From Legionella rowbothamii (GTDB lineage: Bacteria > Pseudomonadota > Gammaproteobacteria > Legionellales > Legionellaceae), in contig NZ_CAAAIM010000011.1 of the NCBI RefSeq assembly GCF_900639985.1, positions 1 through 64,000 on the forward strand: a stretch of 64,000 nt of DNA, read 5' to 3'. The stretch's first letter is position 1; the number at the start of each line of letters is the position of its first letter. This document shows positions 39,330-48,358 of the stretch, piece after piece. Made by a program: the position numbers and the translations under genes. Under the pieces are notes generated by a model that was not told the origin of the DNA, searched no databases, and was given only the letters and a program-made list of their open reading frames with translations.

Positions 39330-39983
39330 ATGGCTTATCAAATACTACCTTCTATGCTTTCTGCTGATTTAACTCGTCTTGGCGAAGAAGTAGATGCAGT
39401 TATGCAAGCAGGAGCAGACTTTATTCATTTTGATGTCATGGACAATCATTATGTTCCCAATCTAACCTTTGGCCCCGCATTCTGTAGCGCATTGATGAAG
39501 CGTTTCCCTAACTTACCTATCGATGTTCACCTAATGGTTGAACCTGTTGATGCTCTAATTGAGGCTTTTGCGACAGCAGGAGCCAAACGAATCAGTATCC
39601 ATCATGATGCGACGATCCATTTGGATCGCAGTTTACAACTTATACACGATTTGGGATGCGAAGCAGGCCTAGTGCTTAACCCAGCCACCTCCATTGATGT
39701 ACTAACATGGTGTGCTCATAAACTAGATTTTGTCTTGGTCATGACGGTAAACCCTGGATTTGGTGGTCAACAATTGATTCCAGAAATTATTAATAAAATA
39801 ACGCAAATCCATCAATCTTATCCGCAACTCGCTCTCTGTGTTGATGGGGGTGTTAGTACTCAAAATATTGCTGACTTAGCGCGCGCTGGAGCCAATCAGT
39901 TTGTTGCAGGTTCTGCTGTATTTAACAGCGAGGACTACAAAAAAACGATCGCAACTATGCGGGAACGATTAACTACTATTTAA
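39330..39983 (+). CDS. rpe: Ribulose-phosphate 3-epimerase
   Basis: 217 aa TIM-barrel enzyme interconverting ribulose 5-phosphate and xylulose 5-phosphate. The start MAYQILPSMLSADLTRLGEE fits the family, so I use the ATG at 39330, not the earlier one at 39300. Active-site motifs are HFDVMDNHYVPNLTFG, HLMVEP, MTVNPGFGGQ and VDGGV. Followed 19 bp later by slt. Confidence 0.97.
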   Translation: MAYQILPSMLSADLTRLGEEVDAVMQAGADFIHFDVMDNHYVPNLTFGPAFCSALMKRFPNLPIDVHLMVEPVDALIEAFATAGAKRISIHHDATIHLDRSLQLIHDLGCEAGLVLNPATSIDVLTWCAHKLDFVLVMTVNPGFGGQQLIPEIINKITQIHQSYPQLALCVDGGVSTQNIADLARAGANQFVAGSAVFNSEDYKKTIATMRERLTTI

Positions 39984-40002
39984 TGGCAACGAAAGATATT
40001 TT

Positions 40003-41784
40003 ATGAAAAAAATAATCATCCTATTATGTGGACTTATCAGCTCGCAAACAAGCCAGGCCCTTAGTGCACCAGAATATATGGAGCGCTTTAATACCTATGT
40101 TGCTTTAAGCCAAAAACTACCAATCACCCCAACGCCCATATTTCTTGAATTTGTTAAAGGAACCACACCTCTTTCCAATAAATTACGTGAACGTTGGCTT
40201 TATGAGCTAGCCAGAACTAAAGATTGGACGACGTATAATCAATATTATCAACCATCTAATGATTTAAATCTGGTCTGTTATGAGCAAATTGCAAAGTACA
40301 ATTTAGGAGCCCATCAAGAAGCATTAAAGGATTCAATACCCATATGGCTTAGCGGAGAATCCAGACCTACTGCCTGTAATAACCTCTTTGACCTCTTAAT
40401 GCATGATGAAAATTTTGACCAAAATTTAATTAGCCAACGGATTGCGCTTGCTTTAGACCGGCGCAACATCCAGTTGGCACGTTATCTATTAAAACAATAC
40501 AAAACCCCTCATCCAGCAGACACTCAAACCCTAAATGCAGTAGTACAAAGCCCAAGTGCCATTAGCAAACTCACTCCAGGTGGTTTAAACGGTGAGTTTT
40601 ACCTTTATGGCCTAAAGCGCATGGTTTCCATAAATATGGATAAAGCGCTGCAATTATGGCAACAAAGCAAAACATCCAAACTTTTAAATCCAGCGCAACA
40701 ACAGGCATTTCTAGCTCATGTTGCTTTGTATAAAGCAATGCGCAATAGTGAAGACACGTCTGAGTGGTTTGCAAAAGTCAACCCTCAATATTACAACGAT
40801 ACCTTGCTCGATTGGGAAATACGTTACGCCTTAAAACGTGATGACTGGAAAGAAGTAAGCACCTTAATTAATAATTCTAAAAATAAAGAAGCACCCTGCT
40901 GGCAATATTGGTTAGGACGTTCTTTAGAAGAGCAAGGTAAAATCGCTGAAGCACGAGCTATTTATGAGCCTTTAGCAAAGAGCCGACAATATTATGGTTT
41001 CCTTGCCAGCTTACGCCTTAAACAAACACCAAGCTTCGTTAATGAAACTCCAATACAAAACTTGGATGTATTAAAACCCTATCAAGCATTTCTGGATCAA
41101 GTAAAAACTCTGTACTTGAGTAAAAATACCCTCCCTGCATCTCGCCTATTAAATGATTTTATTAGCGAATTGCCTAAAGACGAAGCCAGCGCGCTAGTTT
41201 ATTGGATTGATAACAATTTACAATGGCATGGCAAATCAGTTTACTTAAGCAATACGGATCGTTTAAATAATCAACTTATTTTACGATTTCCACTTGCTTA
41301 TAAAACCGCGATTAAGCAATACTCAAAAAAATACGCCGTGTCCCCAGAATTTATTTATGCCATTATCAGGCAGGAAAGTGGATTTAGAGAAGATGCCACC
41401 TCCACGGTTGGCGCGCGGGGCTTAATGCAGGTGATGCCATATACTGCAGGGCTAGTTTCTAAAGCAGATAGAATCGCCTATCAGAATAAGGATCAGTTGT
41501 TTTTATCAGAAAAAAACATCAACATTGGGGTAGCTTATTTAAAACAACTGGCAAAGCGATTTGATAATCATCCTATTCTTATGGCCGCAGCCTACAATGC
41601 AGGTCCAAAGCAAGTGGTCTATTGGTTAAAAAATCATCCGCCGAAAGAAATTGATGTTTGGATTGAAACATTACCTTGGCAAGAAACACGCAACTACTTG
41701 AAAAATGTGATGGCGTTTTATGTGGTCTATCAATATAGGCTAAATCAAAAACCAAATCTTGCGCGTTTTTTAGAGCGTTTATGA
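40003..41784 (+). CDS. slt: Soluble lytic murein transglycosylase
   Basis: 593 aa periplasmic enzyme that cleaves peptidoglycan to 1,6-anhydro products. Signal peptide at 1-19, a long superhelical domain (about 20-440), and the C-terminal lysozyme-like domain with the catalytic Glu in AIIRQESGF, GLMQVMPYTA and AAYNAGP. Architecture matches Slt70 at a slightly shorter length. It lies 19 bp after rpe. Confidence 0.93.
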   Translation: MKKIIILLCGLISSQTSQALSAPEYMERFNTYVALSQKLPITPTPIFLEFVKGTTPLSNKLRERWLYELARTKDWTTYNQYYQPSNDLNLVCYEQIAKYNLGAHQEALKDSIPIWLSGESRPTACNNLFDLLMHDENFDQNLISQRIALALDRRNIQLARYLLKQYKTPHPADTQTLNAVVQSPSAISKLTPGGLNGEFYLYGLKRMVSINMDKALQLWQQSKTSKLLNPAQQQAFLAHVALYKAMRNSEDTSEWFAKVNPQYYNDTLLDWEIRYALKRDDWKEVSTLINNSKNKEAPCWQYWLGRSLEEQGKIAEARAIYEPLAKSRQYYGFLASLRLKQTPSFVNETPIQNLDVLKPYQAFLDQVKTLYLSKNTLPASRLLNDFISELPKDEASALVYWIDNNLQWHGKSVYLSNTDRLNNQLILRFPLAYKTAIKQYSKKYAVSPEFIYAIIRQESGFREDATSTVGARGLMQVMPYTAGLVSKADRIAYQNKDQLFLSEKNINIGVAYLKQLAKRFDNHPILMAAAYNAGPKQVVYWLKNHPPKEIDVWIETLPWQETRNYLKNVMAFYVVYQYRLNQKPNLARFLERL

Positions 41785-41827
41785 CCAAATAGTCTATTAG
41801 CGTTTGTTTAATACCGCCAAAACGCCT

Positions 41828-41860
41828 CCGAATTCCTGCGGTCAAGTCGCAGGAACTCGG
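41828..41860 (+). terminator. Strong hairpin after slt, CGAATTCC-type repeat
   Basis: CCGAATTCCTGCG (41828-41840) pairs with CGCAGGAACTCGG (41848-41860), with a single mismatch, around a 7-nt loop. It is a 3'-end structure of the same general family as 34966 and 46315. Confidence 0.55.
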
Positions 41861-42006
41861 CTAAGATATCCCCTTAATTGCCTGTACAACCCTGAGAACC
41901 TTTTATTTCGTTCTTCATGGCCGCAATTTTTTATTTTATCCGTTCTTGACTATTTACAAAGAGCCGTTAATCTTGTGATTATTTTTTCACCATATGGATA
42001 TTAATC

Positions 42007-43017
42007 ATGTTACAAAACTGGCAAAAAAGATTTCCTCAAAGCTTTAAGGAACATCCTAACCTTTTTATTGAATTAGCCTATTCAACTCAAGAGGCCCTAT
42101 CTGCCCTCCTGCGGGAACTTGACGAATTAGGATTATTAAATGAGCACTCAATCAACTGCATCTTAGATAATGCCACCAACCCTCTTGAATATATTCAACT
42201 TATTACACGAATGCTGAAAGCAGGAATAAATGTTGAGCTTATTCCTGACTTTCTCTCAAAATTCGTTGCTGTAGATGGGATAAGTCGTGCAATTACATTA
42301 TTTGATCTTAGTAGTTTTGCCTACAACGAGGAGCATGTTCTCAAGTTCAGTGTACTAACCAAAGTGCTTGCAAACTCCTTATGCCAAACCATTTTTGATG
42401 CACGGCTACGATCTTTTTCAGATTACACCATCCCCGACGAACCATTACGCCCTCAAGAAGCGACCCACATTATTCAGCAACTTTATGATTTGCAAGATGA
42501 AGAGAGTAGAATACGAACATTTTTTGATTTTTTAGCGGCATTCCGCCCGATTCCTTGTAGTCAGAGATACCTTACCGAAACGAGTAGCGCAACCCAAGTA
42601 GCAATAGCCTTAGAGTTATATTGTGCCGCAAAAATTGAAGCAATTACCTCCTATCAAGACAGCGTAGAAGTAAAGGAAATGATACACATATTACAAACGC
42701 AAGGGGGCAATGAAACTCATTTTGAAGCAATTAAATACATCGCTGCAAGTAACCTAGAAGCAGAAAATTGGGCATCAACTAAATATTACGACCAACTTAT
42801 GCATGAGATATGGCAGGCACTTATTCAGCCTCAAACCGATTTGCGTAATTTTTCTGTTCTCAATGAGAATAGCAATAGAGCGAACAGAGTTTTAACAACC
42901 GCTCTTAATGCGCCAACGTTACTATTCATGCAACAAGTGCCCGTTGAGAGAACTAATGAGCCAAAAACAAACAGCTCAGCCCCCCAGGAACAAATAAGTA
43001 CTGCAACTTATCAATAA
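42007..43017 (+). CDS. Hypothetical all-helical protein, candidate effector
   Basis: 336 aa of no recognised family. It has no signal peptide or membrane segment. The first 230 residues are predicted mostly helical (ELAYSTQEALSALLRELDELG, INCILDNATNPLEYIQLITRML), in short-repeat style seen in several Legionella effectors. The last 35 residues are Pro/Thr/Ser/Gln-rich and probably disordered (ERTNEPKTNSSAPQEQ), compatible with a translocation signal. A hairpin follows. No clear PmrA box was found. Confidence 0.6.
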   Translation: MLQNWQKRFPQSFKEHPNLFIELAYSTQEALSALLRELDELGLLNEHSINCILDNATNPLEYIQLITRMLKAGINVELIPDFLSKFVAVDGISRAITLFDLSSFAYNEEHVLKFSVLTKVLANSLCQTIFDARLRSFSDYTIPDEPLRPQEATHIIQQLYDLQDEESRIRTFFDFLAAFRPIPCSQRYLTETSSATQVAIALELYCAAKIEAITSYQDSVEVKEMIHILQTQGGNETHFEAIKYIAASNLEAENWASTKYYDQLMHEIWQALIQPQTDLRNFSVLNENSNRANRVLTTALNAPTLLFMQQVPVERTNEPKTNSSAPQEQISTATYQ

Positions 43018-43074
43018 ATAGAAACAGCGCTCCATGCGCGTATCACGATAACACTCAAGTTGCTCCTTTCCCAA

Positions 43075-43103
43075 GCCCATTGGCAAATCAATGGGCATTT
43101 TAT
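43075..43103 (+). terminator. Terminator after the helical hypothetical gene
   Basis: GCCCATTG (43075-43082) pairs with CAATGGGC (43089-43096) around GCAAAT, followed by ATTTTAT. Confidence 0.65.
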
Positions 43104-43332
43104 GTAACCTTTTGATTCCATTAATTTTAAAGTAGTCCAACTATAAATCTCTTTACACTCTAGATTGTTTCTATTAACAATAATTCGCCGTCACAATAAA
43201 AAAAGGACATGTAGAGTAAGAAGTTCACGATTGCGCTCCAATACGAGCTCCCATTCACCACCAAATATACCGCCCCCACTGTTCGTCCATTAGATGATAT
43301 CAACTGACGTTTTTTTTCATCTGGAGAAAACA
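43104..43332. other. Non-coding stretch before the pseudogene
   Basis: About 230 bp of AT-rich sequence. No reading frame with a ribosome site. It probably contains the promoter of the decayed gene downstream. Confidence 0.4.
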
Positions 43333-43672
43333 ATGCCCCACACGATTAAGAAATAAAGCACTTTCGTGATGCCTTAAAAGCGATTCATTTTGATAGCTGG
43401 TTGGTTTTAGATTTGGATAATACCGTCATGCCCCCCCGGCTTGCCTTAGGAGGTGATGCTTGATTTGAAGGATTATTTACACATTGTATGCAACATAATA
43501 TTGCACGCTCATCAGACTATGAAGATAACTTTTTTCAACTACCGAATCATTTACCAGTAGTTGCATTACCACAATCGCTTGTTCGTTCACCAAGGTTTTT
43601 TTATAAAAAAGGGGCGGCTGGTGAGCGCCTGATGTAAATTACCAATCGCAACCCGCCTCATTACCATGAATT
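43333..43672 (+). pseudogene. Decayed HAD-like (DUF2608-type) gene
   Basis: A start ATG with GGAG upstream (43323) opens MPHTIKK and then stops; shifting one frame restores KHFRDALKAIHFDSWLVLDLDNTVMPP, which carries HAD motif I (DLDNT). In that frame the text continues as LALGGDA, a TGA where Trp is expected, FEGLFTHCMQHNI and further, then TAA followed by ITNRNPPHYHEL, the likely HAD motif II region. There are therefore at least one frameshift and two nonsense codons. It resembles the N-terminal half of Legionella DUF2608 proteins; the family is recalled, not searched. Confidence 0.6.
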
Positions 43673-43711
43673 GTAGGTTGGGTCCATGGCCCAACCTACA
43701 ATTCATGGTAA
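43661..43711. repeat. Perfect 22-bp inverted repeat
   Basis: The arms at 43661-43682 and 43690-43711 are exact inverse copies, with a 7-nt spacer (TCCATGG). The core is TGTAGGTTGGG/CCCAACCTACA. It sits between the pseudogene and the end of a converging operon and probably terminates both. Confidence 0.85.
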
Positions 43712-43722
43712 AGTTCTCTTAG

Positions 43723-44208
43723 TTATTCGTCCTTAATAGTCAAATAAACTAACACGACTAGAATCATCATAAAAATATGAAAGGCGCTACTCGTAGCTCC
43801 GCTTAACACTGGAGACATCCATAAACCAAACCATTCGCCCCCTATCGACATAAACAACACTTGCCAGGTAAAAAAACCACAAGTAAGTCCTACTGTAGCC
43901 CATTTTTTAGCTTGATTAAAAGCGATTGCGGGTGCTTTGCGCGCTCTAAATAATATCCAGGCTCCATAAGCACAAAAAATCCCGCTCAAAGATTCGCAAA
44001 CAACAATAATAGCAAAGGCAAGCCCTTGTAAAATAGGATTAGTGATCGCACGATAACCAATAGATGAGCCAGGGATTATATCGTTCATACTTAAGGCTTT
44101 TACAACATGAGAATAATTGGCGGCAGAATCAGAAATATTTCCTATAACGACCAAAAAACAATAAAAAGCAACTGTTACGACACATACTATTTTAGATATT
44201 CGGGTCAT
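43723..44208 (-). CDS. DUF2165 family small membrane protein
   Basis: 161 aa, four membrane helices (about 5-25, 55-75, 98-118 and 130-155). GGEWFGLWMS before the last helix is characteristic of DUF2165 (predicted small integral membrane proteins). It overlaps the end of ugpB by 17 bp, so it is part of the same operon. Role unknown; it could assist an ABC importer that lacks its own permease here. Confidence 0.8.
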   Translation of the reverse strand: MTRISKIVCVVTVAFYCFLVVIGNISDSAANYSHVVKALSMNDIIPGSSIGYRAITNPILQGLAFAIIVVCESLSGIFCAYGAWILFRARKAPAIAFNQAKKWATVGLTCGFFTWQVLFMSIGGEWFGLWMSPVLSGATSSAFHIFMMILVVLVYLTIKDE

Positions 44209-45484
44209 CGTTCACCTGTACATTTCGAGCAAAACGCAACAATACATGATTAGCACGTACAGAAGCTTGATGCACTGCTGCCTCAGGACTGATTAAACCT
44301 GCAAACATCGCCTCCAAAACTTCATCATTAATACTACGAATTTGATTTTGTGGGCCCAGATACTTTAATGGCTTTTCTTGCATACCGCTATTTAAATCAG
44401 CTTGCGCCAATATTAAATTGGGATGATGGCTGGCTTTCACAATATCCGCATACTGGCCTTGCAAACCTAATGGCAAATAACCCGTATGTTCATGCCAACG
44501 TTGTTGGTTTTTAGGTTGGGCAATAAATGCAAAGAATAGGGCTATTCCCTTATAGTTCACCTTATCTTGTCCAGCTACAACCCATAAAGCAGCCCCACCA
44601 GCAACATTAGCGTGTCGTACCTTACTGATTTGCGTATCCAATGGCATGGTAGCTACCCCCAACCGAAATGGAACTATAGCAAGAAGGCTATTATAAGCCC
44701 CAGAGGATTGGCTAAATAAGGGACAAACATTACTAGTAAATAAAATGGTAGCGTCATCTACCCGACCTGCATACCGAAAATAACGTTGTGAATGCCAGCG
44801 CTGTAAACGTTTAAAATGACTAACTAATTGAGGAGTATCAAAAACTGCCATCTGTGGTTTCCCTTCAGTTAGAGGTAACCCGTGAATCGCTAAAAATGAC
44901 TCAAAAAGCACCCAACCCGGATAAGCCGTAGTATAAGTACAATCATAACCTACCTTTTTAAGCTTTTGGGCTAATACTTCCATATCCTCCCAAGTCTGGG
45001 GAAAATTACTACTGCTATACCCCGCTTTAGCCAGAGCATCCACATTATAGTACAGGGTCGGTACGGAAAGATTAAAGGGCAAAGCCTGTAACTGCCCATT
45101 TTTGCTATAAAACTCACGAATGGAAGGAATAAAATCTTCTTTAGGTAAACTAATCCCTTGCTCTTGCATTAAGGCATCAACAGGTTTAATCGCTCCCTGG
45201 GTTGAATGCATGATTGCCGTACCTACTTCAAAAATTTGTACGATTGCTGGTGGCTGATGAGCCCTAAAGGCTGCAGCAAAACTTGTTAATGTTTCAACGT
45301 AATTCCCTTTATAAACAGGCTTAATAACATACTTCGTTTGGCTCTTATTAAAATCATCGGCAAGCAACTTAACCTCATCGCCCAAATGCCCGGCCATCCC
45401 ATGCCAAAGTACCAGCTCAACAGGTTTTGCGTGCAAGGATAAGGCGCAAAAGAATGCCCATAAACAAGCGATCAATTTACTCAT
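44192..45484 (-). CDS. ugpB: Glycerol-3-phosphate-type ABC transporter binding protein
   Basis: 430 aa. Signal peptide ending LSLHAKP, then a family 1 solute-binding domain. The start of the mature part (VELVLWHGMAGHLGDEVKLLADDFN) and PAIVQIFEVGTAIMHSTQGAI match UgpB, which binds sn-glycerol 3-phosphate or glycerophosphodiesters. It is coupled to the upstream phosphodiesterase gene by an ATGA overlap. The permease and ATPase genes (ugpA, ugpE, ugpC) are absent from this locus. Confidence 0.85.
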   Translation of the reverse strand: MSKLIACLWAFFCALSLHAKPVELVLWHGMAGHLGDEVKLLADDFNKSQTKYVIKPVYKGNYVETLTSFAAAFRAHQPPAIVQIFEVGTAIMHSTQGAIKPVDALMQEQGISLPKEDFIPSIREFYSKNGQLQALPFNLSVPTLYYNVDALAKAGYSSSNFPQTWEDMEVLAQKLKKVGYDCTYTTAYPGWVLFESFLAIHGLPLTEGKPQMAVFDTPQLVSHFKRLQRWHSQRYFRYAGRVDDATILFTSNVCPLFSQSSGAYNSLLAIVPFRLGVATMPLDTQISKVRHANVAGGAALWVVAGQDKVNYKGIALFFAFIAQPKNQQRWHEHTGYLPLGLQGQYADIVKASHHPNLILAQADLNSGMQEKPLKYLGPQNQIRSINDEVLEAMFAGLISPEAAVHQASVRANHVLLRFARNVQVNDDPNI

Positions 45485-46200
45485 GCTAAAAGATCTGGAT
45501 AATCACTGAAAATAGCATCCACGCCCCACTTGAATAGCTTATTCGCCTGGCGTTTACGGTTCACCGTATAAGCACATACTACAAATCCTTGCTCTTTAAC
45601 TGCTTTCACTCTCTCGGCGGTTAATATCTTCCGATTGAAATGAATCGAAAAACACTCCAATTGTTTTGCTTTTTTCAGCCACTGCTCATCCCATTCGTGA
45701 AAAAGCAATCCTAAAGGCATTTCTGGCGCCAAATTACGACACATCAATAAAGCATTCCAGGAAAAGCTAGAAATCAAGGGCAAGCCCCTCCCCTCTGGCC
45801 AGTATCGATTAATATGAGTAAGCACCGCCACTGCAGTTTGCTCATCGGTTCCTGGATAAGGCTTAATTTCTATATTCGCTTGCATATCAGAACTGACTAG
45901 CCACTCCAAAACCTCTTGAAAATGGGGGATAGCCTCCCCTTTGTATTTTCGGGAAAACCAGGAGCCGGCATCTAAAGAACGTAAATAATCGGCATTCACC
46001 TTCCCTATCTCACCACGCCCATTCGATGTTCTTTTTAACTTATCGTCATGGAATATAAACGGCTCGCCATCTTCACTACACATGACGTCAAACTCAATAA
46101 AACGGCACCCCATCTCCAATGCTTTGTTAAATGCAGCCAAGGTGTTTTCAGGGGCATATGCCGATGCACCACGGTGGCCAATAACTTGTTCAACAACCAA
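45481..46200 (-). CDS. ugpQ: Glycerophosphodiester phosphodiesterase
   Basis: 239 aa, cytosolic (no signal peptide), so the UgpQ type. Hydrolyses glycerophosphodiesters to glycerol 3-phosphate and an alcohol. GDPD motifs are GHRGASAYAPENTLAAF (about 7-23), FIEFDVMCSEDGEPFIFHD and NIEIKPY. The start is TTG at 46200, with GAGGAG about 9 nt upstream. First gene of the ugpQ-ugpB-DUF2165 unit. Confidence 0.88.
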   Translation of the reverse strand: MVVEQVIGHRGASAYAPENTLAAFNKALEMGCRFIEFDVMCSEDGEPFIFHDDKLKRTSNGRGEIGKVNADYLRSLDAGSWFSRKYKGEAIPHFQEVLEWLVSSDMQANIEIKPYPGTDEQTAVAVLTHINRYWPEGRGLPLISSFSWNALLMCRNLAPEMPLGLLFHEWDEQWLKKAKQLECFSIHFNRKILTAERVKAVKEQGFVVCAYTVNRKRQANKLFKWGVDAIFSDYPDLLA

Positions 46201-46314
46201 GAAATTTACTCCTCATTCTTTAATAATCAGTCATCAGTCTTATCCAGGAGGGCATCAAACCACAGTAAATAGCCTAAGCCCCCCCCTTTCAATCATTCCT
46301 AAGCTTCATCGCTG

Positions 46315-46347
46315 CCGAGTTACCGCGGCGGAGCGGCGATAATTCGG
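46315..46347. repeat. CCGAGTTACCGC palindrome
   Basis: CCGAGTTACCGCGGC (46315-46329) and GCGGCGATAATTCGG (46333-46347) form imperfect arms. Family member of the CGAATTACCGC repeats. Confidence 0.5.
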
Positions 46348-46439
46348 GAGAAACTATGTCGCCGACAGCGCACGGAGGACAAAGGCAGCCTTAATAATAA
46401 CAAATATCGGCTTAATATATAGGCTTTAACTCAACCTGT

Positions 46440-47141
46440 CTAAGGCTTCCGATTTGAAGCAGCCTCAACTACCGCGGTCAAAGTAAGCTCATTACTTACT
46501 GACACTTCAGGCATAGGCGCAGCAGCACCGACAGCCATCATGGTATTTTCTTTATAAGCTCTCAAAGGTTGCACTGGAGGACGGTCGCCAGACACAAAAA
46601 CCAAATTACTCACACTATAGTTTTGCGTTGGATATACCTTGTTCAATCGTCCTAGTTCATCATTCACTTGCTGATATAATTGCTCGCGAACTTTAACTAA
46701 AACCGCCTGAACCTCCTCCAAGCTTGGTTTAAATTCGACGCTAGCAACTTCATATTTGGCTCCAGGAACACTTACTGATTTAGCATTTTGATAAATAGCA
46801 GTTAATGCCGTTTGATTCACCCGCGCCTGTGCTTGAACGTAAAGTTTTTCTAAACCTGAACTATCCTGTGAACGATCAAAGGCAGTTAAATGCCAATCTC
46901 CTTCAGCAATCTTATTTAATCGCTCCATAATATCAGAGCGAGCTTTTACTAAATCTGCATTCGACAAAGTAACATTAATATTAACACCTAATAATGCTGA
47001 TTGAGTCGTGACCCATTGCTTTGCTGAAACTTGAAAAAGAACCTTATCGAGAACTATCTGAGGCGGAAACACTGCATCTGCCGCGAAAACAAATGGTGTA
47101 ATTGCCATCAAAGCAAGCACCTTAGCAACTGCCTGTCGCAT
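46440..47141 (-). CDS. SIMPL-domain (DUF541) periplasmic protein
   Basis: 233 aa from the ATG at 47141, with GGAG upstream. Signal peptide ending PFVFAAD. The rest fits the SIMPL/DUF541 fold: long helical and strand repeats, DLVKARSDIMERLNKIAEG, VSVPGAKYEVASVEF, ending VSNELTLTAVVEA. Such proteins are periplasmic or surface proteins; the function here is unknown. It stands alone, divergent from the leucine dehydrogenase gene. Confidence 0.7.
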   Translation of the reverse strand: MRQAVAKVLALMAITPFVFAADAVFPPQIVLDKVLFQVSAKQWVTTQSALLGVNINVTLSNADLVKARSDIMERLNKIAEGDWHLTAFDRSQDSSGLEKLYVQAQARVNQTALTAIYQNAKSVSVPGAKYEVASVEFKPSLEEVQAVLVKVREQLYQQVNDELGRLNKVYPTQNYSVSNLVFVSGDRPPVQPLRAYKENTMMAVGAAAPMPEVSVSNELTLTAVVEAASNRKP

Positions 47142-47284
47142 AATCGTCTCCAACTTAATTAATTGTATGATGAACTCAAGTTAGTTTATACCAGCAACTC
47201 ACCAGAAACCAAATTATCATTGATTTAATTTTTAAATAGGACTATAACTTCTGCAAAAAAATATTCGTAACAGGAGTGTAGGTA

Positions 47285-48358
47285 ATGATGTCTGTTGAAA
47301 ATATAAGCACTGCCAGCTCAGCACGAGCTGATGATGATTTCCTTGAATACGCCCTAGCACATGGGTTTGGTGATTTGCATTTTAAAGTAGATCCTGAAAC
47401 AGGCATGAAAGCCATCATTGCCATACATAACACCAAATTAGGCCCCGCTTTAGGTGGCTGTCGTTTTATTGAATACCCTAACACTGCTGCAGCCCTTAAC
47501 GATGCAATGCGTCTTGCTCGTGGCATGAGTTATAAAGCTGCCTCAGTAAATTTACCGTTAGGTGGTGGTAAATCAGTAATCATCAAACCACATGGCTCTT
47601 TTGACCGTGCTGGATACATGCATAAGTTTGGAAAGTTTGTTAATGAATTAAATGGACGTTACATCACTGCTCTGGATAGCGGTACGCTCTTAAGCGATAT
47701 GGATATTATTGGCGAACACACCAACCATGTTGCAAGTTTATCTAAATATGATGGCGATCCATCTCCCTCAACTGCACGTGGAATTTTACGTGGTATCCAA
47801 GCTGCCGTTGCGTATAAACTCGGCAAAGATAATCTTAAAGGCGTTCATGTTGCTATCCAAGGTTTAGGTCATGTGGGTTATCTTCTTGCCCAACATTTAC
47901 ATGAATTAGGGGCAACACTAACTGTTGCTGATATTTCTCCTGCTGCGGTAGAAAAAGCAATTAAAGAATTCGGTGCTAAGCCTGTAACTACAGAAGAAAT
48001 TCACAAAGTTCCTTGTGATGTATTTGCTCCCTGCGCTTTAGGTGCAATACTCAATGATATTACTATTCCTCAGTTGCAAACGACTATTGTTGCTGGTGCT
48101 GCAAACAACCAACTTGCTCATACCTATCATGGTAAATTATTGCATGAAAAAGGTATTCTCTTAGCGGTAGATTATGTAATTAATGCGGGCGGATTAATTT
48201 TCGCAGCATCTAAGTATCTGCATACTCCAGAGAGCAAAATTAATGAACAAATCGATAATATTCGGGAACATTTAACTGAAATTTTTGCCCGTTCAGCAAA
48301 AGAAAATGTCCCCACTAATGAAATTGCCGATGCAATGGCTCAAGAGAAATTAGCATAA
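47285..48358 (+). CDS. ldh: Leucine (branched-chain amino acid) dehydrogenase
   Basis: 357 aa, NAD-dependent Glu/Leu/Phe/Val dehydrogenase family. Substrate Lys in GGGKSVIIKP (about 94-103), catalytic Lys region and the ring GGCRFIEYP, and the nucleotide-binding Rossmann motif GLGHVGYLLAQHL (about 194-206). Catalyses reversible deamination of leucine, isoleucine or valine. Its stop TAA shares a base with the next start (TAATG), so it is coupled to the methyltransferase. Confidence 0.92.
   Translation: MMSVENISTASSARADDDFLEYALAHGFGDLHFKVDPETGMKAIIAIHNTKLGPALGGCRFIEYPNTAAALNDAMRLARGMSYKAASVNLPLGGGKSVIIKPHGSFDRAGYMHKFGKFVNELNGRYITALDSGTLLSDMDIIGEHTNHVASLSKYDGDPSPSTARGILRGIQAAVAYKLGKDNLKGVHVAIQGLGHVGYLLAQHLHELGATLTVADISPAAVEKAIKEFGAKPVTTEEIHKVPCDVFAPCALGAILNDITIPQLQTTIVAGAANNQLAHTYHGKLLHEKGILLAVDYVINAGGLIFAASKYLHTPESKINEQIDNIREHLTEIFARSAKENVPTNEIADAMAQEKLA

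Noticed and set aside
41966..41987. GTTAATCTT upstream of the 336-aa gene as a PmrA half-site
   Set aside because: No second half-site at the right distance and no -10 at the 7-bp spacing.
43200..43310. Possible insertion-sequence remnant before the pseudogene
   Set aside because: A reverse-strand read gives short, broken peptide pieces that match no transposase I can name, and no terminal repeats are seen.
44192..46200. Complete Ugp transporter operon
   Set aside because: Only the binding protein and phosphodiesterase are present; ugpA, ugpE and ugpC are not in the window.
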